Shown here in pieces: positions 1 through 9,264 of a stretch of 47,206 nucleotides of DNA. The notes beneath the pieces are model-generated. The model searched no databases, was not told where the DNA came from, and saw nothing but the letters and a program-made list of their open reading frames with translations. The DNA is taken from assembly GCA_937124585.1 (NCBI GenBank), contig CAKZKT010000137.1, forward strand, positions 1 through 47,206. The letters run 5' to 3'. This stretch comes from an uncultured Anaerolineae bacterium. Its GTDB lineage: Bacteria > Chloroflexota > Anaerolineae > CG2-30-64-16. The position numbers were made by a program, and so were the translations under genes. Each line of letters opens with the position of its first letter. Within the stretch, counting starts at the first letter, position 1.

Positions 1-653
1 ACAAGAAGAGCATCGGCATGGCCGAGTTCCAGGAGGCGATCGAACGCGTCATCGCCGGCCCCGAACGCCGCAGCCGCCTGATCTCAGACATGGAAAAACA
101 GATCGTGGCCTACCATGAGGCCGGCCATGCCCTGGTGATGAAGATGCTGCCGAACGCCGATCCCGTCCACAAGATCACGATCGTCAGCCGGGGCATGGCG
201 CTGGGCTACACCATGCCGTTGCCGTCCGAAGACCATTTGCTGTACAGCAAAAACAAATTCAAGGATGAACTGGCCGGCCTGCTGGGTGGTCGCGTGGCCG
301 AAGAAGAGGTATTCGGCGACATCACCACCGGCGCCAGCAATGATCTGGAGCGCGTGACCAAACTGGCGCGCGCCATGGTCACCCAATACGGGATGAGCGA
401 TGAGCTCGGCCCACAAACCTTCGGAGAGAAGGAGGAACTGGTCTTCCTGGGCCGGGAGATCGGCGAACAGCGCAACTACAGCGAAGAGGTCGCCGAGATC
501 ATTGACCGGGAGGTGCGCGCCCTGGTAGAAGAGGCGTACCGGCGGGCGCGTGACATCATCCGCGCCTATCGGCAGAAGCTGGATGAGATCGCGCACTACC
601 TGCTCGAACACGAAACGATGGATGAGCAGGTATTTCAACAGATGTTTGCGTGA
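1..653 (+). CDS. ftsH: ATP-dependent zinc metalloprotease FtsH, C-terminal part (5' end outside window)
   Basis: Membrane-anchored AAA+ protease that degrades misfolded membrane and regulatory proteins. Only the end of the AAA module and the M41 peptidase domain are inside the window. The frame is open to base 3 without a start, and the residues before the Met at 18 (KKSIG) already match the family, so that Met is internal. The zinc motif HEAGH is about 33 residues after this Met. The stretch TTGASNDLERVT supplies the usual third zinc ligand (Asp). The C-terminus is short and helical, as is normal for FtsH. The next gene begins 87 bases downstream. Identity is firm; only the start is missing. 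Confidence 0.96.
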   Translation, partial: KKSIGMAEFQEAIERVIAGPERRSRLISDMEKQIVAYHEAGHALVMKMLPNADPVHKITIVSRGMALGYTMPLPSEDHLLYSKNKFKDELAGLLGGRVAEEEVFGDITTGASNDLERVTKLARAMVTQYGMSDELGPQTFGEKEELVFLGREIGEQRNYSEEVAEIIDREVRALVEEAYRRARDIIRAYRQKLDEIAHYLLEHETMDEQVFQQMFA

Positions 654-740
654 AGCGCGATGCGTCAGGCATCATACGTCAGGCGTCAAATGCTGGACGT
701 TTCGTGTGGCGCGTTTAACGTTTGACGTTTCACCGCTCCC

Positions 741-1637
741 ATGTCTTCATCGCGACGTTTTACCAGCACCGACCTCATCATGCTCGGCGTGGTGCTGATC
801 TGGGGGCTGAACTTCACGATCGTCAAATTCGCGCTGAGGGGTCTGTCGCCGCTGGCATTTAACACATTACGGTTCGGCGTGGCAACGATCGTGTTGCTGA
901 CCATCATGCGCCTGGCCGGCGAGTCGCTCTGGCTCAAACGGCAGGATGTATTGCCGGTGATCCTCCTCGGCTTCGGCGGCCACACGCTTTATCAGGCGCT
1001 GTTTATCAATGGCATGGCGCTCACCACGCCGGCAGTGGCTGCGCTCCTCATGGCGACTTCGCCTCTATTTGTGGCGATCTATGGCACCCTGCTGGGACTG
1101 GAACGCTCGCGGCCGATCGTGATCATCGGCATCATCCTCTCTTTCATCGGAATGCTGCTGCTGATCGTCGGCGGCCAGAAAGAGATCGGTCTGCGCAGCG
1201 GCGCGCTGCTGGGCGACCTGTTGATCCTGCTGGCGGCCATGATGTGGGCCGGCTACACGGTGGGCGGGAAACCACTGCTCGGCCGCTATTCGCCGCTGAA
1301 GCTCAACGCGTTGACGATGATTCCCGGTACGTTGCTGCTGGCAGCAATCAGCACGCCGCAACTGGCGGCTCAAGACTGGCAGGCCGTATCGGCCGGCGCA
1401 TGGGTTGCTTGGGCCTATTCCACGGCCTTCGCGGTGGTCGTGGCCTACGTCCTGTGGTACACCAGCGTTCAACGCGTGGGTGGCGCCCGCACCGCCATCT
1501 ACTCGAATTTAACGCCGGTCGTGGCAACGCTGGTCAGCTGGCTGCTCACGGGCGAACGGCTCACGCCGCTGCAAATGGTCGGCGCCGCCGTTGTCATCGC
1601 CGGCATCTTGCTGGCCCGACGTGGCCGATCGGCATAG
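741..1637 (+). CDS. EamA/DMT-family permease
   Basis: A 298-residue membrane protein of the drug/metabolite transporter superfamily. It has about ten hydrophobic segments arranged as two EamA repeats (about residues 9-140 and 155-293). Typical signs are an early LIWGLNFTIVK segment, a mid-protein LLALLAAMMWAGYTV-like stretch that opens the second repeat, and a final LTGERLTPLQMVGAAVV segment. Family members export amino acids, nucleosides or other small metabolites; the substrate cannot be read from sequence. No clear Shine-Dalgarno precedes the ATG, and the 87 bases upstream are a degenerate run of TGACGTTT/CGTCAGGC-like words. The next gene starts 11 bases after the stop and is probably co-transcribed. 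Confidence 0.9.
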   Translation: MSSSRRFTSTDLIMLGVVLIWGLNFTIVKFALRGLSPLAFNTLRFGVATIVLLTIMRLAGESLWLKRQDVLPVILLGFGGHTLYQALFINGMALTTPAVAALLMATSPLFVAIYGTLLGLERSRPIVIIGIILSFIGMLLLIVGGQKEIGLRSGALLGDLLILLAAMMWAGYTVGGKPLLGRYSPLKLNALTMIPGTLLLAAISTPQLAAQDWQAVSAGAWVAWAYSTAFAVVVAYVLWYTSVQRVGGARTAIYSNLTPVVATLVSWLLTGERLTPLQMVGAAVVIAGILLARRGRSA

Positions 1638-1648
1638 AGCCAACGCCC

Positions 1649-2377
1649 ATGAAACACACATTGACGCGCTTCCTGCTCAAATTCGCCTATCAGCTCCGTC
1701 ATCACGACCTGGGCGAATGGGCCCTGGAACGATGGGGGGTCGCCGCGGCCGCGGCGACCGTTGTCGTCGTGCTGCTCCAATGGTGCCTGCGCGGCATGCC
1801 CCCGCGGCCGGCCTGGCACTGGGCACTGTTCCTGCTCATCGCCTTGGCCGGCCTCGGCCTGATCCTCCTGCAGCGCTGGGCCGGTCGCCAGATGTACATT
1901 TCCTTCACTCCCGATGCCCAGGCCACGCCGCCGGCGCCCCGGTCACTCGCGCCCACCGATAAAGTCCTGCTGCACGCCACCGCGCAGTTTGAGGTCGAAG
2001 GCAAAATCCGCTTTTTCGCCGATCTGCTGGCCTACTGGCGCACCTTCGCCAGCCGCGAACACGCCGTCATGGCCATCGTCCATCGCTCGCGCTTTCTCGG
2101 GCTGGCCCGCGTAGCCGAGCGCCATCTGGGCATGTGGTATGTCTTTTTCACACCGGAGATGATCGAAGCGATCACCCCAGGCGTCATCACCTTCGGCGCG
2201 CGCCGGCGCTGCGGCCTCTGCGTCGCCTACCGTCACGCGCCGGCAACGCCCGACGGCAGAATAAAAGCCCCGGCCACCCGCCTGGTGTATCTCGGCTTCG
2301 ACGATGAGACCGCACGCGCGCAGGTGTGGGCCGACCTGCTGGCAGACGTCGGCCACTACTCGCGTGTGCCGATGTAG
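1649..2377 (+). CDS. Two-helix membrane protein of unknown function
   Basis: A 242-residue protein I do not recognise. The frame is open far upstream through the exporter gene, but that part is an Arg/Gly/His-rich shadow. The ATG at 1649, 11 bases after the exporter stop, is the sensible start. Two hydrophobic segments (about residues 31-50 and 60-78) form a membrane hairpin. A hydrophilic domain of about 160 residues follows, predicted cytoplasmic if the N-terminus is inside. This domain has several aromatic and Cys residues (for example RRRCGLCVAY) but no motif I can assign. The last 22 bases overlap the convergent methyltransferase gene on the other strand. Confidence 0.7.
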   Translation: MKHTLTRFLLKFAYQLRHHDLGEWALERWGVAAAAATVVVVLLQWCLRGMPPRPAWHWALFLLIALAGLGLILLQRWAGRQMYISFTPDAQATPPAPRSLAPTDKVLLHATAQFEVEGKIRFFADLLAYWRTFASREHAVMAIVHRSRFLGLARVAERHLGMWYVFFTPEMIEAITPGVITFGARRRCGLCVAYRHAPATPDGRIKAPATRLVYLGFDDETARAQVWADLLADVGHYSRVPM

Positions 2378-3237
2378 ACGATCCACTCGGCGGCGTCCTT
2401 CAGCGCCAGCCCATCCCAGGCCGGATAGATCTGCACGGCGCCGAAACCGGCAGCGTGCAACATCGCCGTCATCTGCGCCACCGTGTAGGCCTGATCGGTC
2501 AGCCCATAGGTCTGCATCTCGCCGGTCTGCAAGTTGATGATGAAAAAGCGCTCGACTGCAGCCCGCTGCTCTGCATCCCAGGTGCGTTCACCGAGATGCA
2601 GATAGGGAAAATCGCCCCACAGCCCGCGGTGATCAGTGTACCACCAGGTGCTCTCCTTCTTGTCGAAGTGGTCGTCGTCGAGGATCTCGAGCAGTAGCCC
2701 CGCGCCGGGTTTCAACGCCGCCCAGATCCGACGCAGCACGTCGGACGATTCGGCCGGCCGGAGCACGGTGAACTGGCCGTACAGATAGATGGCCGCGTCG
2801 AAGCCCTGCCCTGCGCAATCCATCTGCCGCACATCGCCGAAGACGAACTCGCAGGACAGGCCCGCGCAGAGCTGACGGGCATATTCGATGGATGCCGGGC
2901 TGAAGTCAATGCCGGTGACGTGCACGCCCTGTCGCGCGAACTCAGCCGCATACAGGCCCGGCCCACATGTCACGTCCAGCAGGCGCATCCCCGGCCGCAG
3001 GTGCAGCCATTCGATCATCCGCTGAACCTGCGCCCGGATTTCGGGCAGCGGCCGGCTGGCCGCACCGTGGCTCTGATCCAGATGTTCGGCCAGCATCCGC
3101 CGGCTAAATGCTGGTTCGTCCCAGGGCAGGTTGGCGCCATCGCGCCAGGGCACCGCCGGCTGCGGCCGGTCGTAGATACGTCGCAGGTTGGCCGCCAGCC
3201 GCGGGCCGATGTGCGCTTCATTAAATTCCCAGACCAC
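2356..3237 (-). CDS. Class I SAM-dependent methyltransferase
   Basis: A 293-residue methyltransferase. Motif I for S-adenosylmethionine (LLDVTCGPGLYAAEFA) is at about residues 86-101, and the acidic end of strand 2 is VTGIDFSP. The later VFGDVRQMD and FDAAIYLYGQFTVL segments fit the Rossmann-like fold. The start is GTG at 3237, supported by AAGGAGG seven bases upstream. The substrate is unknown. The Trp/Arg-rich N-terminal extension of about 70 residues and the late DDHFDKKESTWWYTD segment resemble bacterial small-molecule methyltransferases rather than rRNA or DNA enzymes. The gene is convergent and overlapping with the upstream membrane-protein gene. Confidence 0.88.
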   Translation of the reverse strand: MVWEFNEAHIGPRLAANLRRIYDRPQPAVPWRDGANLPWDEPAFSRRMLAEHLDQSHGAASRPLPEIRAQVQRMIEWLHLRPGMRLLDVTCGPGLYAAEFARQGVHVTGIDFSPASIEYARQLCAGLSCEFVFGDVRQMDCAGQGFDAAIYLYGQFTVLRPAESSDVLRRIWAALKPGAGLLLEILDDDHFDKKESTWWYTDHRGLWGDFPYLHLGERTWDAEQRAAVERFFIINLQTGEMQTYGLTDQAYTVAQMTAMLHAAGFGAVQIYPAWDGLALKDAAEWIVYIGTRE

Positions 3238-3340
3238 GGATCAACCTCCTTACGCTCTGCGGCTTTTTTCCAAACCCGCAGAGCTCCAACCGATTTTTTG
3301 CGCGAGATGGTACGACGAAGTAGTATATGCTAGTTGAACA

Positions 3341-3394
3341 CGTACCGCAATCCTCCGGATTGCCACCGCGTACCGCAATCCTCCGGATTGCCAC
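3341..3394. repeat. Two tandem 26-bp repeats, each a hairpin
   Basis: A 26-base unit occurs twice (3341-3366 and 3369-3394) with a 28-base period. Each unit contains the dyad GCAATCC-TCC-GGATTGC, a 7-bp stem with a 3-base loop. It lies in the 178-base gap between the divergent methyltransferase and flavoprotein genes, 21 bases before the latter's start. The role is unknown: a dispersed repeat or a regulatory dyad. Confidence 0.85.
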
Positions 3395-3415
3395 TTCAAG
3401 TCAAACGGTGCCCAG

Positions 3416-4711
3416 ATGACTTCCAGCACCCGGGATCAGAAAGCCACCAGTGCGATCGCCATCATCGGCGCAGGCGCGGCCGGACTGATGGCCGCCATCC
3501 ACGCCGCGACCGGCTCCCGGCCGGTACTCCTGCTCGAAGGCAGCCGGCGCCCCGGCCAGAAGATCCTGATCAGCGGCGGCGGACGGTGCAACGTGCTGCC
3601 GGCGCACGCGACAGCCGCCGACTTCATCAGCGACAGCTCGCCCCACCTGGTGCGCAAAATCCTGACGGCCTGGCCGCTGGACGCCGTGCGCCGCTTCTTC
3701 GAGGCCGACCTGGGCGTGCCGTTCAAATTGGAAGCGGAAACAGGCAAGCTCTTCCCGGTCAGCGATCGGGCGCGCACCGTGCTGGACGCGTTGCTGGCTG
3801 CGGCTGCGGCGCGCGGCGTTCGCCTGCAGACCGCCGCGCGCGTCACGGCATTGACGCGGGAAGGCGAGCTCTGGCGCGTGCGGCTGGCGAACGATGCCGT
3901 GATCTCGGCCGGCCGCGTGATCCTGGCTACCGGCGGCCTGTCGGTCCCGGCCACGGGCAGCGACGGGGTCGGCCTGTGCCTGGCCCAAGCGCTCGGCCAC
4001 ACGCTGACGCCCACCTATCCGGCGCTCGTGCCGCTGACCGCTGCGCACGCCGGACATCGGGCGCTGGCCGGACTTTCGTTGCCGGTAACCATGTGGACAG
4101 AACGGATCGCGTCTCCCGTGGCTGCCTCTGGCCAGCCTGACGAGCGCCCCCGACACCGCCAACCGACCGACGTACAGACGCGCGGCGGGTTCCTTTTCAC
4201 GCATCGCGGCTACAGCGGGCCGGCCGTGCTCAACATCTCTCACGTGGCGACGCGCGCGCTGCAAGCAGGCACCGCCCGACCGGCCATCTTCGTGCAATGG
4301 ACCGATCTCGATGCGGCGGCCTGGGAAAAACTCCTGTGCGCGAACCGCCGTCCCCTGTTGCCACTGCTGCGCGACTTCCTGCCCGAACGTCTGGCCGCGC
4401 AGCTGCTGGTCGAAGCCGGCCTGAGCGTGGTGGATGCCGCGCACCTTCGTCGCGAGGAACGCCGGCGGCTGGTACAGCTACTGACGCGCTACCCCCTGCC
4501 CTACACCGGCCACGAGGGTTACCGTACCGCCGAGGTGACCGGCGGCGGCATCCCGCTGCACGAGGTTGTTCCGGCCACGCTGGAAAGCCGCCTCGCGCCG
4601 GGCCTCCATCTGTGCGGCGAGATGCTCGACGCGTTCGGCCCGATCGGCGGCTACAACTTCCTCTGGGCATGGGTCACGGGGAGCATCGCAGGCCGGGCCT
4701 GTCGCACCTGA
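3416..4711 (+). CDS. HI0933/BaiN-family FAD-dependent oxidoreductase
   Basis: A 431-residue flavoprotein of the HI0933 (YhiN/BaiN) family. The N-terminal dinucleotide-binding motif IIGAGAAGLMAA is near residues 16-27. The family signature SGGGRCNVL follows, then ATGGLSVPATGSDG in mid-protein. The C-terminal FAD-binding stretch includes TGGGIPLHEV and CGEMLDAFGPIGGYN. Some relatives are reported as flavin reductases acting on bile-acid or other conjugated intermediates; most are uncharacterised, so the substrate is open. The ATG at 3416 has no strong Shine-Dalgarno and lies just after the tandem hairpin repeat. It probably ends a single-gene unit, since a promoter-like sequence precedes the next gene. 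Confidence 0.9.
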   Translation: MTSSTRDQKATSAIAIIGAGAAGLMAAIHAATGSRPVLLLEGSRRPGQKILISGGGRCNVLPAHATAADFISDSSPHLVRKILTAWPLDAVRRFFEADLGVPFKLEAETGKLFPVSDRARTVLDALLAAAAARGVRLQTAARVTALTREGELWRVRLANDAVISAGRVILATGGLSVPATGSDGVGLCLAQALGHTLTPTYPALVPLTAAHAGHRALAGLSLPVTMWTERIASPVAASGQPDERPRHRQPTDVQTRGGFLFTHRGYSGPAVLNISHVATRALQAGTARPAIFVQWTDLDAAAWEKLLCANRRPLLPLLRDFLPERLAAQLLVEAGLSVVDAAHLRREERRRLVQLLTRYPLPYTGHEGYRTAEVTGGGIPLHEVVPATLESRLAPGLHLCGEMLDAFGPIGGYNFLWAWVTGSIAGRACRT

Positions 4712-4822
4712 TGGGCCAGACGGCCGGCTTTCTTGTCGCCAAACGCATCGGATACCGTGCCAGACGCCCGCCGCGGCGACCGGATCGCCGACGGTTGTTG
4801 CGCGATACGCGGCCGGCTTTTT

Positions 4823-4851
4823 TTGCCTTGTCGCCCGCTCTGCGGTACACT
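4823..4851 (+). promoter_or_regulatory. Possible sigma-70 promoter for the PLP enzyme gene
   Basis: TTGCCT (4823-4828) and TACACT (4846-4851) are separated by 17 bases, each matching four of six consensus positions. It lies about 60 bases before the GTG start, just after a T-rich run (4818-4824) that might end upstream transcription. Weak evidence only. Confidence 0.35.
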
Positions 4852-4912
4852 CCTGTTCCAAGAAGGCTTTCCCTGTGTCGGGGTTCCCGATTCAAATCTG
4901 CGAGGAGTTTGC

Positions 4913-6106
4913 GTGGCTTCTTTTCACACCATCGCCGTCCATGCCGGAGAGCGGCTGCCCCGGCCCGACTTCACGCCGGTCGCCACGCCGATCTATCACA
5001 GCGTGGCTTATTTGTACGATGAACTCGCCGATCTGGATGCCATCTTCGCCGGGACGCGGCCGGGGCCGGTGTACACCCGCTACGGCAATCCGACGCTGAC
5101 CGCATTGGAGACGGCAGTGGCCGCGCTCGAAGGGGGCGAAGCTGCCCTCTGCTATGCGTCGGGCATGGCCGCGATTCACGGCGCGCTGCTGGCTGCTGGC
5201 GCGCGCGCCGGCACGACCGTCGTCGCGGCCCGGGATGTCTACGGCGCCACCTACGCGCTGCTCGACCGCCTGCTGGCCACCCAGGGCGTACAGACGCGCT
5301 TCGTAGACGGGACAGATCTGGCCGCAGTCGCCGCCATCGTGGCCGAGACGCGGCCCGTCGCGCTGATCTGCGAGACGATCTCCAACCCGCTGCTGAGGCT
5401 GGCCGACGTGCCGCGCTGGGCCGAGATCGCTCATGCCGTAGGCGCGGCGCTCATCGTGGACAACACCTTCGCCACGCCCTATCTGTTCCGGCCGCTCGAG
5501 CACGGCGCGGATTACGTGGTGCACAGCGCCACCAAATACCTGGCCGGACATGGCGATGTGCTCGGCGGCGTAGTCGTCACCGACGCAGCGCGGCGGACAA
5601 CGCTGAACGAGATCAACAAGCTGGTGGGCGGCAATCTGGGGCCGCAGGAGGCCTGGCTGACCTTGCGCGGGCTGAAGACACTGCCTCTGCGGGTGCAGCG
5701 CCAGTGCGACAACGCCGCTCAGATCGCGACCTGGCTGGCCGATCACCCACGCGTGAGCCATGTCAACTACCCCGGCCTGCCGACGCATCCCCAGCACGCG
5801 CTCGCCGGCCGTCTGCTTGCGCACGCCGCGTTCGGCGCCGTGATCAGCTTCGACCTCCGGGATGCCCGGCGCGAGACCGTATTCCGATTCATGGAAGCGT
5901 TGCGGCTGGTATTGCCGGCCACCACCCTGGGCGATGTCTACAGCCTCGTCCTCTATCCGGCCGGCTCCTCGCATCGAGCGCTCGATGCGGACATGCGCCG
6001 CCGCATCGGCATCGGTGACGGCCTGGTGCGCCTATCGGTCGGCATCGAAGATCCCGCCGATATCGTCGCAGACCTGGATCAGGCCTTGCAAAAAGCTGCC
6101 GGGTGA
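4913..6106 (+). CDS. Cys/Met-metabolism PLP-dependent enzyme (cystathionine gamma-synthase/lyase family)
   Basis: A 397-residue fold-type I PLP enzyme of trans-sulfuration. The start is GTG at 4913 with GAGGAG five bases upstream; the longer open frame before it is not family-like. Family landmarks in order are YTRYGNPT (phosphate-binding Tyr/Arg region), ASGMAAI, ICETISNPLLRLADV, VDNTFATPYLFRPLEHGAD and HSATKYLAGHGDVLGG, with Lys208 as the Schiff-base lysine. A C-terminal RLSVGIEDPADIVADL is typical. It could be cystathionine gamma-synthase, cystathionine gamma-lyase, methionine gamma-lyase or O-acetylhomoserine sulfhydrylase; the sequence alone does not decide. Its stop abuts the next start, implying co-transcription with the peptidase. 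Confidence 0.92.
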   Translation: MASFHTIAVHAGERLPRPDFTPVATPIYHSVAYLYDELADLDAIFAGTRPGPVYTRYGNPTLTALETAVAALEGGEAALCYASGMAAIHGALLAAGARAGTTVVAARDVYGATYALLDRLLATQGVQTRFVDGTDLAAVAAIVAETRPVALICETISNPLLRLADVPRWAEIAHAVGAALIVDNTFATPYLFRPLEHGADYVVHSATKYLAGHGDVLGGVVVTDAARRTTLNEINKLVGGNLGPQEAWLTLRGLKTLPLRVQRQCDNAAQIATWLADHPRVSHVNYPGLPTHPQHALAGRLLAHAAFGAVISFDLRDARRETVFRFMEALRLVLPATTLGDVYSLVLYPAGSSHRALDADMRRRIGIGDGLVRLSVGIEDPADIVADLDQALQKAAG

Positions 6107-7777
6107 ATGATGTCGCCACACCGTCTCGCGCTTCGCCGCGTCATGGTCGTCCTGATCACCTGTCTGGTCGCCGGCTGCATCGTACCGAACAGCTCGTTGG
6201 TGCCTGTGCCGATACTGTTGCCCACCGACGCGCCGACCTCAACGCCGACGCCGTGGCCGACGCCATCTCCGACACGGACGGCGACCCCAACGCTGACGCG
6301 GACAACGCCGGCCTCTGCCTCGCTTTCACCGACGGCCATGCTCACGCCTACGGCCGTCCCGACGCCGCTGCCAGAGCCGGCTGCAGTCAACTGGGAGCTC
6401 TATCAGCTGGCGCTGCGGCCTGCTATCGCGCAACAGCTCGTTCCGCAGATGCAGGGGGAGGGCAGCCTGAGCCGGTTGACACAGTACAGCCTGACTATGA
6501 CGCTCAGCGCCGACTTCAAATGGCTGGATGGCCGCGCGCGCGTGATCTACACCAACACCGAGACAGAGCCGCTGGACTGCATCTACTTTCACCTGTTCCC
6601 CAACGTCTGGAACGGCGGCATGACCGTCGGCAACGTCTCGGTCAACGGCCGGCCCGTGGCAGCGACCCTCGAAGCGGACGATGACCTGTTGCGCGTGCCG
6701 CTCGACCGACCGCTGCTGCCCGGCCAATGGGTACAGGCTGCGCTGGATTTCCGCGTGCCGATTCCGAGCAACACCGACGTGGGCAACTACGCCGATTTCG
6801 CCTACGTGAACGGCATTCTGGCCCTGGCACACGCCTACCCGACCGTCGTCGTCTACGATGGCGGTTGGCGGCTCGAAACCCCGGCGCTGCAGGGCGATGT
6901 ACTCCACCATGACGTCAGCTTGTACGATGTCAGCCTGACCGCGCCGAGGAAAGCGGTCGTTGCGGCGACGGGCGCGACCATCGGTCGTGTCGAGAACGGC
7001 GACGGCACGGCCACATGGCGCCTGGCCGGCGGCCCCCTGCGCGATTTCAACATCGTGGCCAGCGCGCGCTACAAAGTCTCCAGCCGCCAGGTCGGCGACA
7101 TCACGGTCAACAGCTATTACCTGCCCGAGGATACGGTCGGCGGGCAAAAAGCGCTCGAATGGGCGGCGCTGGCGCTGCAGACGTATCAGTCGGAGTTCGG
7201 CGCGTATCCGTATCGGGAGCTCGATGTGGCCGCCACCGAGACGACCGCAGGCGGCATCGAATACCCTGGCCTGATCGTGGTCGCGCGACGGCTTTACAGC
7301 GATCCCAACAACGTCACCGCGTTTGAAGGGGTCACCATTCACGAGGTGGCTCATCAGTGGTGGTACAACGTGGTGGGCAATGACCAGATCAACTCGCCCT
7401 GGCTGGATGAGGCCCTCACCCAGTACAGCACATCCTTTTACTACCGGAAAGCCTACGGGCCGGAAGCCGTCGCCAATCTTCTCGATAGTTTCCGGGCGCG
7501 CTGGTCACGGACAAACTACCAGGAAAAGCCAATCGGCTTGCCGGTGAGCGCTTACCCCGACCATGAATACAGCGCCATCGTCTATGGCCGCGGCCCGCTC
7601 TTCTTCATGGCGCTGCGCGACCGGATCGGCGCCGACCGCATGACCACGCTGCTTCGCCGCTACTACGCCGAATATGCGTGGCGGATCGTTGCGCCCGCCG
7701 ACTTCCGCCGACTGGCGGAAGAGGTCGCCGGGGAAAAGCTGGATGACCTGTGGGCGCGATGGATAGAACCGCAGTAA
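6107..7777 (+). CDS. M1-family metallopeptidase, predicted lipoprotein
   Basis: A 556-residue aminopeptidase N-like zinc peptidase. The N-terminus is Arg-rich, then hydrophobic, and ends in the lipobox LVAGC, so it should be lipidated and surface-anchored. A Thr/Pro-rich linker (about residues 38-90) separates the anchor from the enzyme. The M1 beta-domain follows. The active site has HEVAH at 412-416 and the third ligand Glu435, the correct 18 residues later (WLDEALTQYS). The GAMEN-type exopeptidase loop is replaced by TAGGIEYPGLI. The ATG at 6107 (with a second ATG at 6110) directly follows the upstream TGA. Confidence 0.92.
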   Translation: MMSPHRLALRRVMVVLITCLVAGCIVPNSSLVPVPILLPTDAPTSTPTPWPTPSPTRTATPTLTRTTPASASLSPTAMLTPTAVPTPLPEPAAVNWELYQLALRPAIAQQLVPQMQGEGSLSRLTQYSLTMTLSADFKWLDGRARVIYTNTETEPLDCIYFHLFPNVWNGGMTVGNVSVNGRPVAATLEADDDLLRVPLDRPLLPGQWVQAALDFRVPIPSNTDVGNYADFAYVNGILALAHAYPTVVVYDGGWRLETPALQGDVLHHDVSLYDVSLTAPRKAVVAATGATIGRVENGDGTATWRLAGGPLRDFNIVASARYKVSSRQVGDITVNSYYLPEDTVGGQKALEWAALALQTYQSEFGAYPYRELDVAATETTAGGIEYPGLIVVARRLYSDPNNVTAFEGVTIHEVAHQWWYNVVGNDQINSPWLDEALTQYSTSFYYRKAYGPEAVANLLDSFRARWSRTNYQEKPIGLPVSAYPDHEYSAIVYGRGPLFFMALRDRIGADRMTTLLRRYYAEYAWRIVAPADFRRLAEEVAGEKLDDLWARWIEPQ

Positions 7778-7833
7778 ATGAGCGGTGTGCCGGCAGACAA
7801 TCCCCCATGCCGATGGAAGCGCATGAGCCGATG

Positions 7834-9264
7834 TCAGATCGCCGGCCCGACCGGCAGGGTCACGGTGAAGGTTGCACCCTGTCCCTCGACGCTTTCCACG
7901 GTGATCTCGCCGCCGTGTGCGATCACCAGATGGCGGGCGATGGCCAGTCCCAGGCCTGCGCTGCCCACCCGGCGGCCCCGGCTCTTGCTGCCGCGATAGA
8001 AACGATCGAAAACGTGCGGCAAGTCTGCCGCGCTGATACCGGCGCCTGTGTCGGACACGATCAGCCGCGCCCAGCGTTCATTGCGCTCGACGCGGACGGC
8101 GACCTGGCCGCCAGCCGGCGTATGTCGCAGCGCATTGCTCAGCAGATTGCGTAACACCTGGCCGAGCCGATCCGCATCCCCCATCACCGGCACGATCTCC
8201 CCGTCCGCCTCCGGCGCCAGCAATGCCACGCCGGCCGCTTCGGCCGTCGCCGCGAAGTGCGCAGTCACGTTGCGCGCCAGTTCGACCAGGTCAAGCCGTT
8301 CACGCTCCAACCGCAGCTGACCGGCCTCGGCCAACGCCAGCTCGCGCAGGTCGTCTACCAGCCGCGCCAGCAGACGCGTTTCATCGTACAGGCCCGCCAC
8401 CTGTGCCTGATCCAGCGGATAGATCCCGTCCAGGATTGCCTGCAGATTGCCCTGGATCACGGCCAGCGGCGTGCGCAACTCATGAGCCACATCGGCCATC
8501 AAATTGCGCCGTTGGATCTCGCCCTCCTCCAGGCTGGCAGCCATCTGGTTGAAAGCGCGGCCCAGGTCGGCGACCTCATCGCGGCCGGTTACCGGCACAC
8601 GGCGAGACAGGTCGCCGCTGGCGATCGCGCTGGCCGCCTGAGTGAGCTGACGCAGCGGCGCGGTCAGCCGCCAGCTGATCGCATAACCGAGCAACAACGC
8701 CAGCGCCACGGCGGCCAGGCCCGCCAGAAGCAACGACCAGCGCACGCGGTCGAGGAACGCCTGACCCGGCGCATCCAGTACAACCTCGGCCGACTGCACG
8801 TTGAGCAGCGTGCCCACGCGCGTCTCGCCCACTGTGAGCGGTGTCCCCTGCGCCAGGGTCGCCTCGGGCAACCGCTGTCCGGTCAGCCGTCCGGCGCTGT
8901 CGAAGATGACCCGGCCCGTGGCATCGGCCAAGGTGAGGCCCTGACTGAAGCCCTGACCGGTCCCCTGGCCGAGGCCCCGACTGCCCCGGCCGGCGGTGCC
9001 GCGACCAACCCCCTGGCCGCCCTGGAGATAGGCCGTCAATGCCGCCTCTACACCGGCCCACCCGTTGTGGGCGATATAGTAGGTTGTCAACGCTTCGGCC
9101 AAAAGCGGCTGCGCGGCCGCATTTTTATGCACCACATACTGCCGAAACTGGTCGCCGGTGGTTCGCAACGACGCCAGGGCCACGGCACCGACCGCGACCA
9201 GCGCCACGGCCAGAAAAGCCAGTGTCAATTTGGCGCGCAGGCGATAGATCGTGCAGTCGCCCAT
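7834..9264 (-). CDS. Two-component sensor histidine kinase with HAMP domain
   Basis: A 476-residue membrane histidine kinase. Helix 1 is about residues 12-32. An extracytoplasmic sensor region of about 140 residues contains a Gly/Arg/Gln-rich low-complexity stretch (GQGVGRGTAGRGSRG). Helix 2 is about 176-200, then HAMP to about 250. The HisKA box is VAHELRTPLAV with His261 as the phospho-acceptor. The HATPase domain shows NLLSNALRHTPAG (N box), SDTGAGISAADLPHVFDRFYRG (G1/F) and GSAGLGLAIARHLV (G2). The first 40 bases overlap the end of the response-regulator gene, so the pair is translationally coupled. The signal is unknown. Confidence 0.94.
   Translation of the reverse strand: MGDCTIYRLRAKLTLAFLAVALVAVGAVALASLRTTGDQFRQYVVHKNAAAQPLLAEALTTYYIAHNGWAGVEAALTAYLQGGQGVGRGTAGRGSRGLGQGTGQGFSQGLTLADATGRVIFDSAGRLTGQRLPEATLAQGTPLTVGETRVGTLLNVQSAEVVLDAPGQAFLDRVRWSLLLAGLAAVALALLLGYAISWRLTAPLRQLTQAASAIASGDLSRRVPVTGRDEVADLGRAFNQMAASLEEGEIQRRNLMADVAHELRTPLAVIQGNLQAILDGIYPLDQAQVAGLYDETRLLARLVDDLRELALAEAGQLRLERERLDLVELARNVTAHFAATAEAAGVALLAPEADGEIVPVMGDADRLGQVLRNLLSNALRHTPAGGQVAVRVERNERWARLIVSDTGAGISAADLPHVFDRFYRGSKSRGRRVGSAGLGLAIARHLVIAHGGEITVESVEGQGATFTVTLPVGPAI

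Noticed and set aside
1244-2377. 377-codon version of the two-helix membrane protein
   Set aside because: The first 135 codons lie inside the exporter gene and are Arg/Gly/His-rich. The ATG at 1649 directly after the exporter stop is sensible.
3341-3394. CRISPR repeat
   Set aside because: Only two units with a 2-base spacer, no spacers and no cas genes.
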